NCBI GenBank assembly: GCA_022841465.1
Contig: JALHRL010000002.1
Coordinates: 1-64,000, forward strand
DNA: 64,000 nucleotides
Direction of reading: 5' to 3'
DNA from: Bacteroidia bacterium
Lineage (GTDB): Bacteria; Bacteroidota; Bacteroidia; B-17B0; Aurantibacillaceae
Part shown: positions 61,765-64,000 of the stretch, in pieces
Layout: each line of letters begins with the position of its first letter
Position numbering within the stretch: the stretch's first letter is position 1
The notes under the pieces: generated by a model
Database searches by the model: none
Told to the model about the DNA's origin: nothing
The model's input: only the letters and a program-made list of their open reading frames with translations
Program-made: the position numbers and the translations under genes

Positions 61765-63918
61765 TTATTCAAACCTGCCGGTATAATTCTCGATGTTGGC
61801 TTTTTGCTTTAAAGCGTTATAAGCATCGCCGTCTGCTTTATAAGCAATCATTTGTTCTAATTGCATTTTTTGTGCTTTATAGTCGCTTGGTGCAGGCGCC
61901 GCTTCTGCGCTGTTTACTTTAAGTACAAAAACACCCATATCACCCACTAATGGTTTTGATACAATACCTTGCTTAATGCCGGCTGCAGTACCTGTTACTA
62001 CATTATCAATTCCAATACCCATAATATTACGACTTTCCGGTGTTAAGTTTTCTTGCTTAACTACCTCTACTGCTAATTTTGAAGCAATGTCTTCAACACT
62101 TGTTGCACCGGCCGCTTTTGTTTTAAATTCATTTAAAATATATTCCGCTTTCTTTTTTTCAGTTGCGCCAATCACAACTTCATCGCGTACATCTTCTAAA
62201 GGCAAAAACCCTTTTTCTTTAATAGAAGAAACCTTTACTACTAAATGTTTATCGTTATAGGTAAATAAATTAACCTCTCCCTTTTTAGCTGTAAAAACCC
62301 AACGTACTAAATCGCGCGCACTTTGCATTCCCGGAATGGTATAATCGTTTTCTTTTAAATTATCCGCAATACGCTTTGATAATTTTTTTGCTTCCACCGC
62401 TTTATCAAAAGCATCTGCACTACTGTTTTCTCCGGCAAATTGTTTTGCCTCGTTAAAAATATTTTTATTAGTTTCTTCGCTTGGTGCAATAGGTTTAAAT
62501 ATTTGTGCTAAGCGATAACTCTTATGCGATGTGCTGCTTACATCTAACACTTCAATAATATGAATACCAAATTGTGTTTCAACCGGAGTAATATTTCCTT
62601 TAACACCCATTAAACCCGCATTTTTAAACGGTTCTACAAATCCTATATCTTCGGTAAACCATCCGTAATCGCCACCTTTTTCAATACTACCCAAATCATC
62701 ACTCATAGTTTTAACCAAAGTATCAAAGGTTACTTTTTTGTCTTTAATTAAAGCAATTAAACTATCTGCTGTTTTTTTAGCTGCTTCCATAGAACGTTTT
62801 GGTTGATTGGTTTTCATATCCATGGTACCAATTAAAATGTGACGCACTTTTGCGCTATCTGCCAAGGTGTTTACCTTTTGTAATTTGTAAACTTTAAAAT
62901 AAGCTCCTTCGTTATAAGGACCATAAACGGTTCCAACTGCATCTGTGTAAACAGTAGAATCTTTTATTATCATGTTTTTCTTTGTAAAATCCTGTATGGT
63001 AATAGAGCCGTTTTCACTTTCCATCATAATATAAGCACTGTCTTCTGCGGTTGTTTTATTTTTAAATCCTTCGGCAACACGTTGAGCATCTTTTTCAATA
63101 GCTGCTATATCTGATTCGCTAGGCACAATATTAAATGCAACGTATTCTATTTTTCTATTTGTTTCGTCGTTTACGTATTTGTGTTTGTTTTCATTGTAAT
63201 ATTTTTTAATATCCTCTTCTGATACTTTTACCAAACTATCGCTAACCTCATCGTAACGCTTCATTGCAATACTAACGTTAAGTTTTGTGTTTTGCATGGC
63301 ATACATTTGTTTCGCCTCAGCATTGGTAACGTAAATAGCTTTTCTCACCAGCATTGCATACTTTTCGGCTAAACGTGTATTTGTTACATCTTCTTCCATT
63401 TGTTTTACAAACAATTCCATTTCACCGGATGCACCTGAAACAAACTGACGGAATTTGTTTTTATCTAAAGACCCATCCGGTGCAGCTAATTGTTCGTAAA
63501 CTTTACCCGAGTTTGGATCTGTTAATCGTTGCACCACAGTTTGTGCGGGATTAATAATCATGTTCTCGTATAACTCATCTTCGCTAACAGAAAGACCTAA
63601 TTTTGCATATTGAGGTTTAATAACATTATCGGAAATGTACGCTTGAAAAATATAATCAACTACTTGTCTGCGTGTTTCATCGTCAATATCATTCGATTGT
63701 TTTTTCTGACGAATCATGTTTAACTGTCCTTCTACTTTTGCATAAAATTCATTTCTGTCAATTTTTTTGCCCGCTACAACACCAACGGTATTTACATCGC
63801 CTGTAAATATGGTGCTACCCGAACCTAATAAACTTTCTAAAATAAAAATTACAAGAGCTAAACCAACTATGCCTACTAATAAGGCTGTACGCTTTCTAAT
63901 GCTTTCTAAAATATTCAT
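61765..63918 (-). CDS. ppiD: SurA/PpiD-type peptidyl-prolyl isomerase
   Basis: The 717-residue protein is membrane-anchored by one TM helix (about 12-32). A SurA-N-like chaperone region follows, then a parvulin domain at about 350-460 (V-R-H-I-L-I-G, G-G-D-Y-G-W-F, F-G-I-H-I-I-E-V) and a C-terminal region. It assists folding of outer-membrane and secreted proteins in the periplasm, consistent with the T9SS cargo in the window. It is the last gene before the window edge; its promoter lies at 63942-63949. Confidence 0.92.
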   Translation of the reverse strand: MNILESIRKRTALLVGIVGLALVIFILESLLGSGSTIFTGDVNTVGVVAGKKIDRNEFYAKVEGQLNMIRQKKQSNDIDDETRRQVVDYIFQAYISDNVIKPQYAKLGLSVSEDELYENMIINPAQTVVQRLTDPNSGKVYEQLAAPDGSLDKNKFRQFVSGASGEMELFVKQMEEDVTNTRLAEKYAMLVRKAIYVTNAEAKQMYAMQNTKLNVSIAMKRYDEVSDSLVKVSEEDIKKYYNENKHKYVNDETNRKIEYVAFNIVPSESDIAAIEKDAQRVAEGFKNKTTAEDSAYIMMESENGSITIQDFTKKNMIIKDSTVYTDAVGTVYGPYNEGAYFKVYKLQKVNTLADSAKVRHILIGTMDMKTNQPKRSMEAAKKTADSLIALIKDKKVTFDTLVKTMSDDLGSIEKGGDYGWFTEDIGFVEPFKNAGLMGVKGNITPVETQFGIHIIEVLDVSSTSHKSYRLAQIFKPIAPSEETNKNIFNEAKQFAGENSSADAFDKAVEAKKLSKRIADNLKENDYTIPGMQSARDLVRWVFTAKKGEVNLFTYNDKHLVVKVSSIKEKGFLPLEDVRDEVVIGATEKKKAEYILNEFKTKAAGATSVEDIASKLAVEVVKQENLTPESRNIMGIGIDNVVTGTAAGIKQGIVSKPLVGDMGVFVLKVNSAEAAPAPSDYKAQKMQLEQMIAYKADGDAYNALKQKANIENYTGRFE

Positions 63919-63941
63919 TTTCCTTTAAATTTTAAGAGAGG

Positions 63942-63949
63942 CAAAGATA
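63942..63949 (-). promoter_or_regulatory. Putative -7 box of ppiD
   Basis: Minus-strand TATCTTTG, a match to TAnnTTTG 23 bases before the start. No -33 TTG is visible in the remaining 51 bases. Confidence 0.42.
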
Positions 63950-64000
63950 AAATAATATCGCTTAATTAGAAAGAAATTAATTAAAATTGATTGAAGTTAA

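Noticed and set aside
1-64000. tRNA, rRNA, CRISPR, insertion sequence or integron features
   Set aside because: No cloverleaf-like or regularly spaced repeat sequences and no transposase or Cas motifs were seen by eye; a tRNAscan or CRISPR search was not possible.

Overview
The window looks like chromosomal DNA of a low-GC member of the Bacteroidota. Three proteins end in a type IX secretion system (T9SS) type A sorting domain, several lipoproteins carry a C-K-K start after the lipobox, TonB/ExbB/ExbD occurs in the Bacteroidota arrangement, menaquinone is made by the futalosine route, and many promoters contain the TAnnTTTG -7 box of this phylum. The lineage cannot be fixed further from sequence alone. 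I see no tRNA, rRNA, CRISPR array, insertion sequence or prophage.

Layout. 1-3.7 kb: the 3' end of a large repetitive T9SS surface protein, a QueD-like pterin synthase, and mqnB-mqnD. 3.7-10.2 kb: a leftward cluster exbB-exbD-exbD-tonB, then (after a terminator) a 2-TM protein, a PstS-like lipoprotein, a soluble TonB-C-domain protein and a large TPR protein. 10.4-18 kb: small genes, an S46 dipeptidyl-peptidase, an FAD-dependent oxidoreductase, rlmB and a UbiA-like membrane protein. 18-23.5 kb: a divergent signalling locus with a PadR regulator and a three-repeat membrane protein on one side and a SpoIIE-type phosphatase on the other. Both membrane proteins carry the K-x-x-H-W-P-G motif of the gliding/T9SS motor protein GldL. 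An SPFH protein and a degenerate erythromycin-esterase-like protein follow. 23.5-35.9 kb: hemL, a GT39-like protein, kynU, a seven-repeat SBBP/T9SS protein, ung, a glycosyltransferase and purT. 35.9-40.2 kb: a tight sixA-ppk1-ppx-cdaA operon joining polyphosphate metabolism to cyclic-di-AMP synthesis. 40.3-51 kb: DUF2130, a PF04020-type membrane protein, a secreted protein often misnamed asparagine synthetase B, pntAB, an acyl-CoA ligase and hldD. 51-64 kb: a truncated/full-length paralogue pair of helical proteins, a T9SS-exported M1 aminopeptidase, a pabB-like gene, a Pif1-family helicase with two short SSBs, a frameshifted Cys-rich lipoprotein, an orphan RES-domain protein and ppiD.

Most genes are ordinary housekeeping or envelope genes, tightly packed. 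Six of eleven convergent pairs are separated by one base or less, or overlap. The most unusual parts are the GldL-motif/PadR/SpoIIE locus, the ExbBD-TonB cluster with its PstS-like lipoprotein and soluble TonB domain, the polyphosphate/c-di-AMP operon, and the accessory-looking 57-61.7 kb segment. I could not demonstrate a wholly new system. The GldL-motif locus is the best candidate for follow-up.
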